A DNA stretch of 64,000 nucleotides from JADHMP01 sp016779985 (GTDB lineage: Bacteria; Bacteroidota; Bacteroidia; Flavobacteriales; Flavobacteriaceae), in the NCBI GenBank assembly GCA_016779985.1, contig JADHMP010000004.1:90193-154192 (forward strand), written 5' to 3'. The first letter of the stretch is position 1. Each line of letters opens with the position of its first letter. Position numbers and translations under genes: made by a program. Below the pieces are notes generated by a model. It ran no database searches and had not been told where the DNA came from. It saw nothing but the letters and a program-made list of their open reading frames with translations. Positions 45,288 through 54,047 of the stretch are shown piece by piece.

Positions 45288-46691
45288 TTATTTTCTTTGC
45301 CAAGGTGTTTTGCCTCCTTCTTGAATATGCCTCCTTAGCTTCTTATTCAACTCTTCAGCTTTTTCAGGATATACCGCTATCAAATTATTTTTTTCATAGG
45401 GGTCATTTTTAAGATTGTATAACTCAAGTGGTTGATAGGGTGAACTCTGCAATAGTTTCCAGTCACCAGCTCTAAGGGCATGATATGCTTTTCCACCATG
45501 TCGCAGACCTCCTTCTCTTCTCACAAAGTAGAGTTCTCTTTCTTCTGAGGGTTGTTCCCTACCAAGCAGTGTGGAATGAAAACTTCTACCATCAAACGAA
45601 TCTTTGTTTTCAAGCCCGGCAATTGATAATAAGGTAGGATATATGTCTACAGAGGCATTCACTTGGTTGGTTGTGCTGCCCTTTTCTATTTTGTTAGGCC
45701 ATACCATAACTGTAGGTACTCGAAGCCCCCCTTCATACATACTTTGCTTTCCGTCTCTAAGGAGTCCGTTGTTGGCCAAACTGGGTAAATGACCACCATT
45801 GTCACTGGTAAAAATGATTACTGTGTTTTCATATTGCCCACTCTCTTTTAGGCTTTTTATAACCTTACCAATACCTTCATCAAGATGTTCTATAAAGGCG
45901 ATTAATTTTGCTCTTTTCTTTGGGATGTTTGGCTCTCTTTTCAATACCCTTTGATAATAGGCTTCTGGTGGTTGCACAGGAAAATGAGGAGCATTGTAGG
46001 CTAAATAAAGAAAAAAGGGTTCTTCTATATTTTTTCTGGACTGAATGTAGTCTGCTGCCCATTTAGAAAAAAGATCTGTAGCATGCCCCACAGGGTCTAT
46101 TTCTTTTTCGTTTAGGCGCATAAAATTTTGACCCACTCTTCTTTTGATCACATAATCTTCCATCATATCCTCTAACCAACCGTGAAACAAATCAAACCCT
46201 TTTTGATTAGGTAAATTGGGACTTGATAAACCCAAATTCCATTTTCCTATGTGGGCAGTATGATACCCTGCTTCTTTGAGCCTCTTGGGTAGTAGAATAA
46301 CAGTTGGATCTAAAAAGCCCCAGTTGTTTTTTGGATTAGTACGAATTAAACCAGGAACACCCACTCTGTCTGGGTTTTTGCCTGTCATTATTGAAGCTCT
46401 TGTTGGAGCACAAACAGGCGAGTTAGTATAAAAATAAGTAAACCGCATTCCCTCTTCTCTCAACGCGTCTATGGCGGGTGTATTCAAATCTTTTGTACCT
46501 GCAAATGACACGTCTTCATAACTTTGATCATCGGTCAATATGAGGAGTATGTTAGGTTTTTTTTCTTTTAACAAAGATGCTGGTGCTACCGAAGGGTTAC
46601 ACGCTGCACAAGCCGGAATTTGGTCAACTGCAGAGGTGTTTACAAAGAAAAGAAGACTTCCAAAAAAGAAATTATTCCAAAAGTTTTTCAT
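45288..46691 (-). CDS. Type I formylglycine-dependent sulfatase, secreted
   Basis: From the ATG at 46691 (a start at 46706 is in the promoter) the 467-residue protein has a signal peptide, then NILLILTDDQSYEDV (metal Asp-Asp), and SPVCAPTRASIMTG with the Cys of C-x-P-x-R that is matured to formylglycine. Further elements: GYHTAHIGKWNLG, FLYLAYNAPHFPVQ, IIFTSDNGGHLPSLANNG. Sulfatases of this class (S1) remove sulfate from algal polysaccharides or host glycans. No maturase gene lies nearby. Ends with the usual LYNLKNDPYEKNN block. Confidence 0.92.
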   Translation of the reverse strand: MKNFWNNFFFGSLLFFVNTSAVDQIPACAACNPSVAPASLLKEKKPNILLILTDDQSYEDVSFAGTKDLNTPAIDALREEGMRFTYFYTNSPVCAPTRASIMTGKNPDRVGVPGLIRTNPKNNWGFLDPTVILLPKRLKEAGYHTAHIGKWNLGLSSPNLPNQKGFDLFHGWLEDMMEDYVIKRRVGQNFMRLNEKEIDPVGHATDLFSKWAADYIQSRKNIEEPFFLYLAYNAPHFPVQPPEAYYQRVLKREPNIPKKRAKLIAFIEHLDEGIGKVIKSLKESGQYENTVIIFTSDNGGHLPSLANNGLLRDGKQSMYEGGLRVPTVMVWPNKIEKGSTTNQVNASVDIYPTLLSIAGLENKDSFDGRSFHSTLLGREQPSEERELYFVRREGGLRHGGKAYHALRAGDWKLLQSSPYQPLELYNLKNDPYEKNNLIAVYPEKAEELNKKLRRHIQEGGKTPWQRK

Positions 46692-46695
46692 TAAA

Positions 46696-46726
46696 ACAAG
46701 ATACACCGAATCGATTAGATATCAAA
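46696..46726 (-). promoter_or_regulatory. Possible promoter overlapping sulfatase start
   Basis: On the minus strand TTTG (46726-46723) is followed after 19 bp by TATCTTGT (46703-46696), four bases before the ATG at 46691. Transcription would start at or next to the ATG and give a leaderless mRNA. The -7 element differs from consensus at its last two bases. Confidence 0.4.
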
Positions 46727-46780
46727 TTTCGTATTTGAAATGATACTCTACTGATGAGTTTAAGCTGCTCTCTCTTTTTT

Positions 46781-47980
46781 TTAGTTGAACCATGAAGCCA
46801 TCAGACTTGTAGTTTGGGTAATAAATTCATTTTTAAAAACGTTCTCCATGCTGGGAGGTGGAGGAATCTTTTTAACTAAACTGCATCCAGAATCATTAGC
46901 TCGCCGATCTCCAGCACCCACTAAAACGCATTCTTCATAATTTTCCTCAAACGCTAAGGAATAATTTGAAATAATCGTATTATCAGCTGTCGAAATCCAC
47001 TCTACTATAGCATCAAAATGGGCATAATTTTTACTTGTGAATAAATCACCCTGCACCCTATAGACTACTTCTGTACCATCTTTTTTGGTTCTTTTTTTTT
47101 GATTAGAATAGTGTTCTCTATTTGATATATAAGTGCCATAATTCCAATCGTTGAAGGTGATTTTTATTATAACATCGGCTTGAATTCCATTATAATTATC
47201 TGAATAAAAGTAAGTAGAATATTCTTGAATATTTTTGACTGGTATGGCAAAAAGATTATTTCCCAACGAAGCTCTGATTTGATTCATTACCGTATTGATC
47301 ACTCTAAATCGGGTATCTGTTCTTCCAGAAGAATTAGCCGGATCTAAAAGAACCACTCTATAGCTTCCCTTTTCAACGCATGTTTTCATCAGCATTTCAC
47401 TATTTTCATAGTTTGGCACATAAGAATTAATACTATTAAAAACATGATATGCCTTTTGGAAATCCGATTTTTGGTTTGCTTTTTCAAAAAGTTCAGTTCC
47501 CTGTTCATACAGTTCTTGTGCAGCCAATAGGTTGTATTCATTCACTCGCTGTGTAGCCATAGCGAGTTGAGGATTATATTCTTTCGTATGGTCCTGAACT
47601 AGAGTCTTGTTTTTGAGTTTAACTTGTTCAGGAAAAAAAAGAAGCTCATTCTGAACATCAACCAACTTTTGGTAGTATTCTTTAATTCGTTTTGCCTCTC
47701 CTCCACTAGTAATACCTTGATAAGTATTTGCTGATTTTTCTAAGGGTTGAATTTTCAATTCATACCATCTATTTACTTTGATGATAGATTTTTCAAACAA
47801 TTCAACAGACTTTTTGAATTTAGGATTTTCTTGCAAGGCTTTGGTAGCATTGATGGTGGCTGTGGCGTAGTCTTGCTCTTTATAGGCTTTGTTGCCCTGA
47901 CGGGTTAATTTTCTATACCCTTGTGAAAAGGCCAAGAAAGGAAGCAGTAATAAAATACATAGGATTTGAAGGTGTTTCAT
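46781..47980 (-). CDS. Secreted hypothetical protein with TPR-like N-terminus
   Basis: A 399-residue protein with a signal peptide (ILCILLLLPFLAFSQ). Residues of about 20-65 form a TPR-like pair (NKAYKEQDYATATINATKAL). The middle is a long helical region. The C-terminal half is beta-rich with YRVVLLDPANSSGRTDTRFR and YSLAFEENYEE, and looks like a periplasmic stress or assembly protein. I do not recognise a named family. Isolated gene; upstream region has no clear promoter. Confidence 0.65.
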   Translation of the reverse strand: MKHLQILCILLLLPFLAFSQGYRKLTRQGNKAYKEQDYATATINATKALQENPKFKKSVELFEKSIIKVNRWYELKIQPLEKSANTYQGITSGGEAKRIKEYYQKLVDVQNELLFFPEQVKLKNKTLVQDHTKEYNPQLAMATQRVNEYNLLAAQELYEQGTELFEKANQKSDFQKAYHVFNSINSYVPNYENSEMLMKTCVEKGSYRVVLLDPANSSGRTDTRFRVINTVMNQIRASLGNNLFAIPVKNIQEYSTYFYSDNYNGIQADVIIKITFNDWNYGTYISNREHYSNQKKRTKKDGTEVVYRVQGDLFTSKNYAHFDAIVEWISTADNTIISNYSLAFEENYEECVLVGAGDRRANDSGCSLVKKIPPPPSMENVFKNEFITQTTSLMASWFN

Positions 47981-48166
47981 ATCGGTAGGATTTGGTAATA
48001 TGTAAACAAAGGAAAGCTATTTTTTTAAATAATAAAAGGCTATATTTTTTCAAAAAGGAGGCACTATATAAGTATATATACAATTCAACTTAGGTCAACT
48101 AAATATATTAAATTCAATTTTAGCTTTAATGGTAAAAACAGATTAACTTATTGCGCTAATTGAACA

Positions 48167-48964
48167 ATGGTTCATCAAACAAAACAAGATAATCTAGTGA
48201 AAAGATATTGTATTGCATTTTTATTCTTGGGTTTTGGACTGCTATTTGGGCAAAGCTATCAATCTGAAATTTTAGTTCAAGATAAAGACACCCTCCCTTA
48301 CAGAATACTTTTCCCCAAAAACTTTAATCCTAACGAAGCTACGCCGCTAGTAGTTATTCTTCATGGGGCTGGTGAGCGAGGAAATGATAACAAAGCTCAA
48401 TTATTTCATGGAGCTAAACTCTTCCAAGAAGACAAATTTAGAGCACAACATTCTGCTATAGTCGTTTTTCCTCAGTGTCCAGAAAATTCGTATTGGGCCA
48501 GCGTGAAAAGAGACTATACCACTAGTTTAGAGAAAAAATACACCTATGCAACGATGCCACCCCAATACAATCAGTTGGAGATGGTAGAAGCGTTGATGCG
48601 TTTTTTAGAAAACAAATATACCATCGACCCTAAGCGGAGGTATGTGGGGGGTCTCTCAATGGGCGGTATGGGAACTTTTGAATTGGTGAGCCGAAATCCT
48701 GACTATTTTGCTGCTGCCTTTCCTATTTGTGGCGGAGCAAACCCCAATTGGGCAACATTGTTAAGTAAAACGCCTTTATGGATCTTCCACGGAGAAAAAG
48801 ATGATGTGGTTTGGGTAGAACATTCAAAGCGAATGTATAAGGCATTGAAGGAAATTAAAGCACCAGTTAAACTAACGCTCTACCCAGAAGTGAAGCATGA
48901 CAGTTGGCACAACGCTTTTGCAGATCCAAATTTGATGCCGTGGCTTTTTTCTAATGTAAAATAA
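48167..48964 (+). CDS. Secreted alpha/beta hydrolase (prolyl-oligopeptidase-like esterase)
   Basis: A 265-residue protein with an N-terminal signal-like segment (IAFLFLGFGLLFGQ) after a polar start; a GTG at 48197 would give a more usual leader length. The fold is an alpha/beta hydrolase: VVILHGAGERGND (oxyanion region), GGLSMGGMGTFEL with the nucleophile Ser, HGEKDDVVWVEHS (Asp) and VKHDSWHNAF (His). Such enzymes cleave acyl or feruloyl/acetyl esters of polysaccharides. Single gene on the plus strand. Confidence 0.85.
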   Translation: MVHQTKQDNLVKRYCIAFLFLGFGLLFGQSYQSEILVQDKDTLPYRILFPKNFNPNEATPLVVILHGAGERGNDNKAQLFHGAKLFQEDKFRAQHSAIVVFPQCPENSYWASVKRDYTTSLEKKYTYATMPPQYNQLEMVEALMRFLENKYTIDPKRRYVGGLSMGGMGTFELVSRNPDYFAAAFPICGGANPNWATLLSKTPLWIFHGEKDDVVWVEHSKRMYKALKEIKAPVKLTLYPEVKHDSWHNAFADPNLMPWLFSNVK

Positions 48965-49090
48965 CTAGATTGATTTAAAATTCCACGCCAAGTGTTCTGT
49001 GTACTCTTGATCTAAAAATAGCTTAACTGTATAGAACTCTAGTATAAGAATACGTTTTAATATTCTGGTTTGTAGTTTCCTAAATTGTGA

Positions 49091-49121
49091 AAATAAAAAA
49101 ACCCTCTCTTGAAGAGGGTTT
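49091..49121 (-). terminator. Intrinsic terminator for gene at 49144-49902
   Basis: AACCCTCT/AGAGGGTT stem with a short loop. On the minus strand it is followed by seven T and a further T-rich stretch. Confidence 0.75.
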
Positions 49122-49143
49122 AAGAAATTTAGATAAAAAAGAT

Positions 49144-49902
49144 TTACTTTACTGCATATATTAATGTTGTCATCACACGCTTCATAATCTCCCTCTGAGA
49201 GGCGCCGTTTCCATATTTTTTGTTCATTTCATTCCACAGTTTTTCTGGCATTTGCTTTCCTTGGGATTTCATTTTTTCAACACTATCATACACATCGATG
49301 GTCATATAGTCCCACTCTTTTGTAGCCCAATCAATAGGCTCATCTCTCTCAAAAGCATACCAAGCATCTCTATTCCCGTAATCTGTAAAAACAGCACCCA
49401 TTTCAATGTGTTTTTGCTTATACTTTTGAGATTTCGTTTTAGTAAAATTATAAATGGCTATATCACCCACATGATTTAATTTACTACGACCAGCAACTCC
49501 ATCAAGCTTTGTTCGATAGATCACATTTCTACTTTTACGATGAACCTCCTGTAAAATAGAATGCAGTTCTGGGCTCATGTTAGGAAAAACAACGTCAACA
49601 TCAAAAGCATCACAATCCCAATAGTTCTCATCACCGGGATTCATAACGTCAATAGTCATATGAGTGAAGTTTTCTGCCATACTTGAATTGGGAACCACTC
49701 GTCTAAAGATCCAATTTGACATACATCCTAATTTAACACGTTCTGCCATCATTTTACCCAAATAGTCTTTCATTACGGTTTCATATTCAACTCTCATGTC
49801 TTCATCAACCTTATAAAACCCCATTTGAATTTTTTGATTGGTTTGGGCCATAGTTAAGGAGCAGATAAGAAGTAAGGCAAGAGATAAAATAATTTTGTTC
49901 AT
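49144..49902 (-). CDS. Secreted two-domain protein, paralogue of 54048-54794
   Basis: A 252-residue protein with a signal peptide (LSLALLLICSLTMAQ). It is two alpha/beta halves of ABM/dimeric ferredoxin-like type, each ending in a tract like FTHMTIDVM or WDYMTIDVY. The same plan occurs in the protein at 54048 (NYVTINVYKD ... FTHFTWNINV). No catalytic residues are obvious; related folds are monooxygenases or ligand binders. It has its own promoter at 49931 and terminator at 49091. Function unknown. Confidence 0.75.
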   Translation of the reverse strand: MNKIILSLALLLICSLTMAQTNQKIQMGFYKVDEDMRVEYETVMKDYLGKMMAERVKLGCMSNWIFRRVVPNSSMAENFTHMTIDVMNPGDENYWDCDAFDVDVVFPNMSPELHSILQEVHRKSRNVIYRTKLDGVAGRSKLNHVGDIAIYNFTKTKSQKYKQKHIEMGAVFTDYGNRDAWYAFERDEPIDWATKEWDYMTIDVYDSVEKMKSQGKQMPEKLWNEMNKKYGNGASQREIMKRVMTTLIYAVK

Positions 49903-49930
49903 TTTAATTTATTTATGGTTAATATAACCT

Positions 49931-49961
49931 CTAATATACAGAGAATGTGATTTATTTCAAA
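49931..49961 (-). promoter_or_regulatory. Promoter TTTG-N19-TATATTAG
   Basis: On the minus strand TTTG (49961-49958) and TATATTAG (49938-49931) are exactly 19 bp apart, followed by a leader with CATAAATAAATT before the ATG at 49902. Confidence 0.75.
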
Positions 49962-50072
49962 AAGTATACAAAAATCCCTCACAACCCTCTAAAACCACTA
50001 CACAGTTATCTTTGGTTAAAGAAGTGATATCAATGCACTAGAAAGGATTTGGATTGGAAGCATTGGTGTAAA

Positions 50073-50098
50073 AGAAAAACCCTCCACTAGGGAGGGCT
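50073..50098 (-). terminator. Intrinsic terminator for gene at 50122
   Basis: GCCCTCC and GGAGGG pair around CTAGT and are followed on the minus strand by TTTTTCTTTT. Confidence 0.75.
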
Positions 50099-50121
50099 TG
50101 AATTTTTGAGATAAATATTAT

Positions 50122-50619
50122 TCATTCATTTTTTTCTCCACATAAGTCCTGACCGTATAACTTTTGTGCTAACAGAAGATCACTTAAATATTCTTTAAGA
50201 ATAGACACTTTCCCATCTTTATTTACAACATATTTAAGTGCGTATTCATTTTCATATTTACCAGCTATACCCTCCATTCTACCTTCAGCAAAAACTATAG
50301 CAGTATTTTCACTAGGAATAATTTCTAAAAATTCTGCTCCAATTTCACCTTTGAGGAGAGATACAAATTCACCCATAAACTCCATATATCCATCCCAGTT
50401 ATACGTATTTGAAATATCTAATTGACCATTAAGAGTATATTCAAAATCATCAGAAATCATAGATTTCATAGTTTCAATATCACCTCCCACTTGAGCAGTA
50501 TAAAACTTCATAACAATTTCTTTAGTATTGTCGATACTTTTTTCTCTTTCACTTTTGACCTGTTCTTGAGAACATGATAGCAGTAAAATGCTTAGAGACA
50601 TAAATATTATTTTTTTCAT
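50122..50619 (-). CDS. SnoaL/NTF2-like lipoprotein
   Basis: The frame extends to 50697, but the ATG at 50619 opens a lipoprotein signal (FMSLSILLLSC) and lies 29 bp after the promoter. The 165-residue product has an NTF2-like pattern: IVMKFYTAQVGGDIETMKSMIS, DFEYTLNG, FAEGRMEGIAGKYENEYALKYVV. It is like the well-known steroid-isomerase-fold proteins, but a catalytic pair is not certain. Monocistronic, with promoter and terminator. Similar in type to 44686. Confidence 0.82.
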   Translation of the reverse strand: MKKIIFMSLSILLLSCSQEQVKSEREKSIDNTKEIVMKFYTAQVGGDIETMKSMISDDFEYTLNGQLDISNTYNWDGYMEFMGEFVSLLKGEIGAEFLEIIPSENTAIVFAEGRMEGIAGKYENEYALKYVVNKDGKVSILKEYLSDLLLAQKLYGQDLCGEKNE

Positions 50620-50647
50620 TTTAATTGATTTATGATTAATAATACTT

Positions 50648-50678
50648 CCAATATATAGAGAATGGATTACATAGCAAA
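50648..50678 (-). promoter_or_regulatory. Promoter TTTG-N19-TATATTGG
   Basis: On the minus strand TTTG (50678-50675) and TATATTGG (50655-50648) are 19 bp apart. The leader to the ATG at 50619 contains ATTAATCATAAATCAATT, nearly the same as for 54794. Confidence 0.78.
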
Positions 50679-50852
50679 TCCCATCTCTCTGTTTCAATAG
50701 AAAACAGTTTCCAAAAACCCATGCCCCCGTGTTTGGATTTATGCTGGATTGAGCTTTTAGCTTTTAAATTTGATTTACCATACGATAACCGTACATGTTT
50801 AGATATAAAAAATATAATCATCTGAAAATGAAACTATTGAATTTTATTCAAG

Positions 50853-50924
50853 TACCCTCGACAGGAATCGAACCTGTATCTAAAGTTTAGGAAACTTTTG
50901 TTCTATCCGTTGAACTACGAGGGT
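50853..50924 (-). tRNA. tRNA-Arg (anticodon CCT)
   Basis: A 72-nt cloverleaf on the minus strand: acceptor ACCCTCG/CGAGGGT with discriminator A, D arm GTTC-AACGGATA-GAAC, anticodon arm AAAGT-TTCCTAA-ACTTT (anticodon CCT, Arg AGG), short variable loop, T arm ACAGG-TTCGATT-CCTGT. CCA is not encoded. It reads rare AGG codons. tRNA genes are common integration targets, but no integrase or duplicated tRNA end is seen next to this one. Confidence 0.95.
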
Positions 50925-51156
50925 GGTTTATTTGGGGTCTAAAGATAAAGACTATAATACTAATTTTACTATTCAATTTTCTAATCAAAAACCTATCTAA
51001 AATATAAAAAAGGTTTTCACGTTTTAAAAGAATTGGCTAAAGTGTACGCATAAAAATATACTCAAATACTTTATAATACGTTATAAAGTGGTAGGGTGAG
51101 GATATTTATATCATTTTTGAACTATTTATTATATTTAAATTTTCTTAATTCATAAA

Positions 51157-52008
51157 ATGGAAGAAAAGAAACAAAACGGCAGTTGGATTATCAAACTTTT
51201 CACTTTAGGCGATAAGTTTGATGTAAATGATTTTTGGGATCGTGTAAAAAAATCTACCGTTGAATTTATTATCTTGGTTTTTGGTGTTACAGTTTCATTT
51301 GGAATTGAGCAACAAGGTGGAGAGTCTGATTCCAGAAATGACGGTATAGAAAATCTATACAACTTGAGAGAAGAAATAGATAAAATGATTGACTACACAG
51401 ATGAGTATATTGAAAGTTTTGAATGGATAGCCACATTGTTCGACGAGCAATATGCTAAATGGGAAGTAGAAAATGACAGTATTTTTCTTGCCTATGAAAT
51501 AGATGAGGAAATGCCGGAGGGGAAATATTATTATCCCACGATGAGTTTGTTTGTTATTAGAAATCCCTTTAATCCACCTAGAGTCAATTTTGACGCCATC
51601 AAATTAGACGGTACTTTTAGGCTATTGCCCAAAGAAGTAGGCCTCGAAATGACAAAAATTTATGATGGGATTGAGTTAGGTTACCTAATGGAAAACACAG
51701 GCAAAATTGAAGAACGACTAGTAAATCAATTTAAGAATAGAATAGCTTCAAAATGGGTTTTTGATCTCCCCGAAGTGAGTATTGATGACAATAAGTTTTG
51801 GGTGGACAATAGAAAATATCTTCAAAAAGACAAATACGTGAAATATCTTTTATTTCAACGCTTAGATTTATATGCTAGTGATGTGGCAGGTCAATTGGGT
51901 GACTATAGAGCTGAACTTGTGCAAAGCACAAAGATGCTCGACTCGGTCATTGCCGTGCGCGAAAGTGAATTTGAATTTATTTGGTGGGTATTAAATCCCA
52001 AAGACTAA
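51157..52008 (+). CDS. DUF6090-like single-pass membrane protein
   Basis: A 283-residue protein with one N-terminal membrane helix (VEFIILVFGVTVSFGIEQQG) near residues 35-55, then a charged helical body (LYNLREEIDKMIDYTDEYIES). The pattern of a helix ending VSFGIEQ followed by a helical bundle is that of DUF6090 proteins and resembles the gene at 53321 (EFAVIVLGISISFYVEKQ). Function unknown. It is plus-strand, next to the tRNA on the upstream side. Confidence 0.7.
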   Translation: MEEKKQNGSWIIKLFTLGDKFDVNDFWDRVKKSTVEFIILVFGVTVSFGIEQQGGESDSRNDGIENLYNLREEIDKMIDYTDEYIESFEWIATLFDEQYAKWEVENDSIFLAYEIDEEMPEGKYYYPTMSLFVIRNPFNPPRVNFDAIKLDGTFRLLPKEVGLEMTKIYDGIELGYLMENTGKIEERLVNQFKNRIASKWVFDLPEVSIDDNKFWVDNRKYLQKDKYVKYLLFQRLDLYASDVAGQLGDYRAELVQSTKMLDSVIAVRESEFEFIWWVLNPKD

Positions 52009-52108
52009 TCCTTTTTTTGTTTAGAAACTTCTTAGAACCTAAGAACTATAATAAAGGGTGCAAGAACATACTGATGGTATACGCTCTGTTTTTAGAGTCC
52101 AACCTGGG

Positions 52109-52351
52109 TTATAGAGCCTCTTGCGTTTTCCTCTTTTTTAAAATAGAGGTGATTTTAAATAGTTGAATGGAAACAATAACAACATTTAAAAAAATTATTG
52201 ATGAAGAAAGATCAAGAATACCATAGGTCAACCAAAGTATTGCTCCTACTAAATTCACAATTCTTAGCCACAACATATTGTTTATTAAGAAAGAACAAAT
52301 AATGATAACAGTAGCTATCCATCCGACGATATCAAGTGTTTCAAAGGTCAT
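52109..52351 (-). CDS. Small three-helix membrane protein (YgjV/SemiSWEET-like)
   Basis: An 80-residue protein of three membrane helices: DIVGWIATVIIICSFLIN, IVNLVGAILWLTYGIL and SSIIFLNVVIVSIQLFKI. The LRIVNLVGAILWLTYG core is the pattern of the YgjV-like proteins, related in shape to half-SWEET sugar channels. The PQ motif of SemiSWEETs is not present, so sugar transport should not be assumed. It lies alone. Confidence 0.7.
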   Translation of the reverse strand: MTFETLDIVGWIATVIIICSFLINNMLWLRIVNLVGAILWLTYGILDLSSSIIFLNVVIVSIQLFKITSILKKRKTQEAL

Positions 52352-52466
52352 TGTGATTGAATTTAATTTTAAATATAAAGAAATCTCTTTCTCTCAGGTC
52401 AATTTATAATAACCAGAATAGAGCGTATATTTTCAGGGAGGGAAAAGGAGTGTCATAAAACCCAGA

Positions 52467-53288
52467 CTAATCTCTGCCTTCAGCATTGATTGCCTCATCC
52501 TCATCTAACACTTTTGGGTAAGGATAATCTAATCCTAGAAGTTGTCTTAAAATGGGTGAAGCATTGTCTATAACTTCTTTTTTAACTCCCCTTTTTTGAT
52601 CTTCCATGGGTTTAACAAATTTAGGAAGATATTGAAGTAAGATGGCATTTCTAACCTCATTGGAGCTGTTGTTGGGCATGGCTCCGTGCCAGGTGAGCCC
52701 ATTAAAAATGGCAATATCACCTGCTTTTCCGGTCATTCTTTCGCATTCTTCAAAATACTTTATGGTATCCTTTTCATCAGGATATCGGCAAAGTTTTTGA
52801 GTGTAGGGTAGCACCCCAGTGGCTCCATTTTCAACAGTGAAATCATTTAATAAAATGGTCACTTGGCAATTTAGTGGGAAAGAGGCATTTATATTTTTTG
52901 GGAAGCTTTCCTTTTTATACATGTCCCAATAGGGATAATCAATGTGTGGCTCTTGACCGGGACCACCAGGAAAAATGCAATTGGCAGCAATGGAGCCCAA
53001 GCAAACTTCACTACCCAGAAACTCTTGAACAATTTTTACTACTAATGGCACTTGGACCATTTTCACAAAAATATCCCCCTTATTAAGTAAATTCCAAACT
53101 CTTTTTTGAAGGTGGAGCGTGTCTTTATTTTTTCCTTGGAAATGTGTTGTTTTTTCCTCTTCATGCTCCAAATAAAAAGTAATCAGGCGATGGGCTTCTT
53201 CAATATCATTTGGACTGAAAACGGAGGGAATAATAATATATCCCTTTCCTTCCAATAGCTCGTTACTTATTTTTTTGACTTCTTCCAA
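52467..53288 (-). CDS. Phytanoyl-CoA dioxygenase family (PhyH) protein
   Basis: A 273-residue Fe(II)/2-oxoglutarate-type enzyme. The iron ligands are His115 and Asp117 in QEPHIDYPYWD and the His of NGLTWHGAMPNNS, with an Arg in NEVRNAILLQYLP. It is a distant relative of the PhyH at 28435. It ends a three-gene unit (54794, 54007, 53288) with gaps of 40 and 32 bp. The substrate is unknown; linkage to exported proteins of unknown function gives no direct clue. Confidence 0.87.
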   Translation of the reverse strand: MEEVKKISNELLEGKGYIIIPSVFSPNDIEEAHRLITFYLEHEEEKTTHFQGKNKDTLHLQKRVWNLLNKGDIFVKMVQVPLVVKIVQEFLGSEVCLGSIAANCIFPGGPGQEPHIDYPYWDMYKKESFPKNINASFPLNCQVTILLNDFTVENGATGVLPYTQKLCRYPDEKDTIKYFEECERMTGKAGDIAIFNGLTWHGAMPNNSSNEVRNAILLQYLPKFVKPMEDQKRGVKKEVIDNASPILRQLLGLDYPYPKVLDEDEAINAEGRD

Positions 53289-53320
53289 TACTAAGAAAAT
53301 GGCTTATTTATACTACTTTT

Positions 53321-54007
53321 TCAATTAATTAATTCTTTATCAATTTCTTTAATTAACAAGGAGTCTTGAATAATAGCCCTCTTGATTAAATTTGAATTCA
53401 AGGAATGCATTAAACCTGTTTCAGAAACCCTGTTTATTTCTTCATCATTCAAATACCTTTTGTTAGGTTTATAGGCAGTCCAATAACCAACTACGCCTTT
53501 GTGATTTCTTCTATTTTTTGATTCAAAAAAGGGGTCCAGTCTTTTGTCTGTCAAATACAGATCAAGCAACAATTGATTATTTTTTTCATACCATTTTTGG
53601 TCAGTATATTTTTTTTGCAATAAAGAGACCAGATTTCTATTTTCAATCAATTCAATTAAGCCCGAATTCACCAACGCAGAATATTCTTCATCATTTTCAA
53701 CAAATACTGTGTTAGCATTTCTTACGTAAGATAAATAAAATCCTAACGAATCTTTATTGGTTTGATAAAGTTGCAAACCTCTATAGTAGAGGATGTCTGC
53801 ATATTTATTTGCAGTGGAATGTATTTCATAGTCAAAATGGAATCCTTCAAGTTCACTCAATAAATTATTCTTGAGTTTTAGTAAAGACTCCATTTTCAAC
53901 TCATTTTTGTAGGCAATAGCATTCTGTTTTTCTACATAAAACGAAATGGATATACCCAAAACAATCACTGCAAATTCTAAGATATATTTTTTAATCAACT
54001 TATTCAC
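53321..54007 (-). CDS. DUF6090-like membrane protein
   Basis: A 228-residue protein with an N-terminal membrane helix (ILEFAVIVLGISISFYVEK) and a mostly helical, charged remainder (LLKLKNNLLSELEGFHFDY ... SGLIELIENRNLVSLLQKKY). It matches the DUF6090 plan and resembles 51157. Middle gene of the three-gene unit driven from 54822. Function unknown. Confidence 0.72.
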   Translation of the reverse strand: MNKLIKKYILEFAVIVLGISISFYVEKQNAIAYKNELKMESLLKLKNNLLSELEGFHFDYEIHSTANKYADILYYRGLQLYQTNKDSLGFYLSYVRNANTVFVENDEEYSALVNSGLIELIENRNLVSLLQKKYTDQKWYEKNNQLLLDLYLTDKRLDPFFESKNRRNHKGVVGYWTAYKPNKRYLNDEEINRVSETGLMHSLNSNLIKRAIIQDSLLIKEIDKELIN

Positions 54008-54047
54008 TTCTGGATGATGTAGTTTGTAGCTTCCTTTTCAGTCTGGT

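Noticed and set aside
50853..50924. tRNA-Arg as an integration site
   Set aside because: No duplicated 3' tRNA end or integrase is present nearby.
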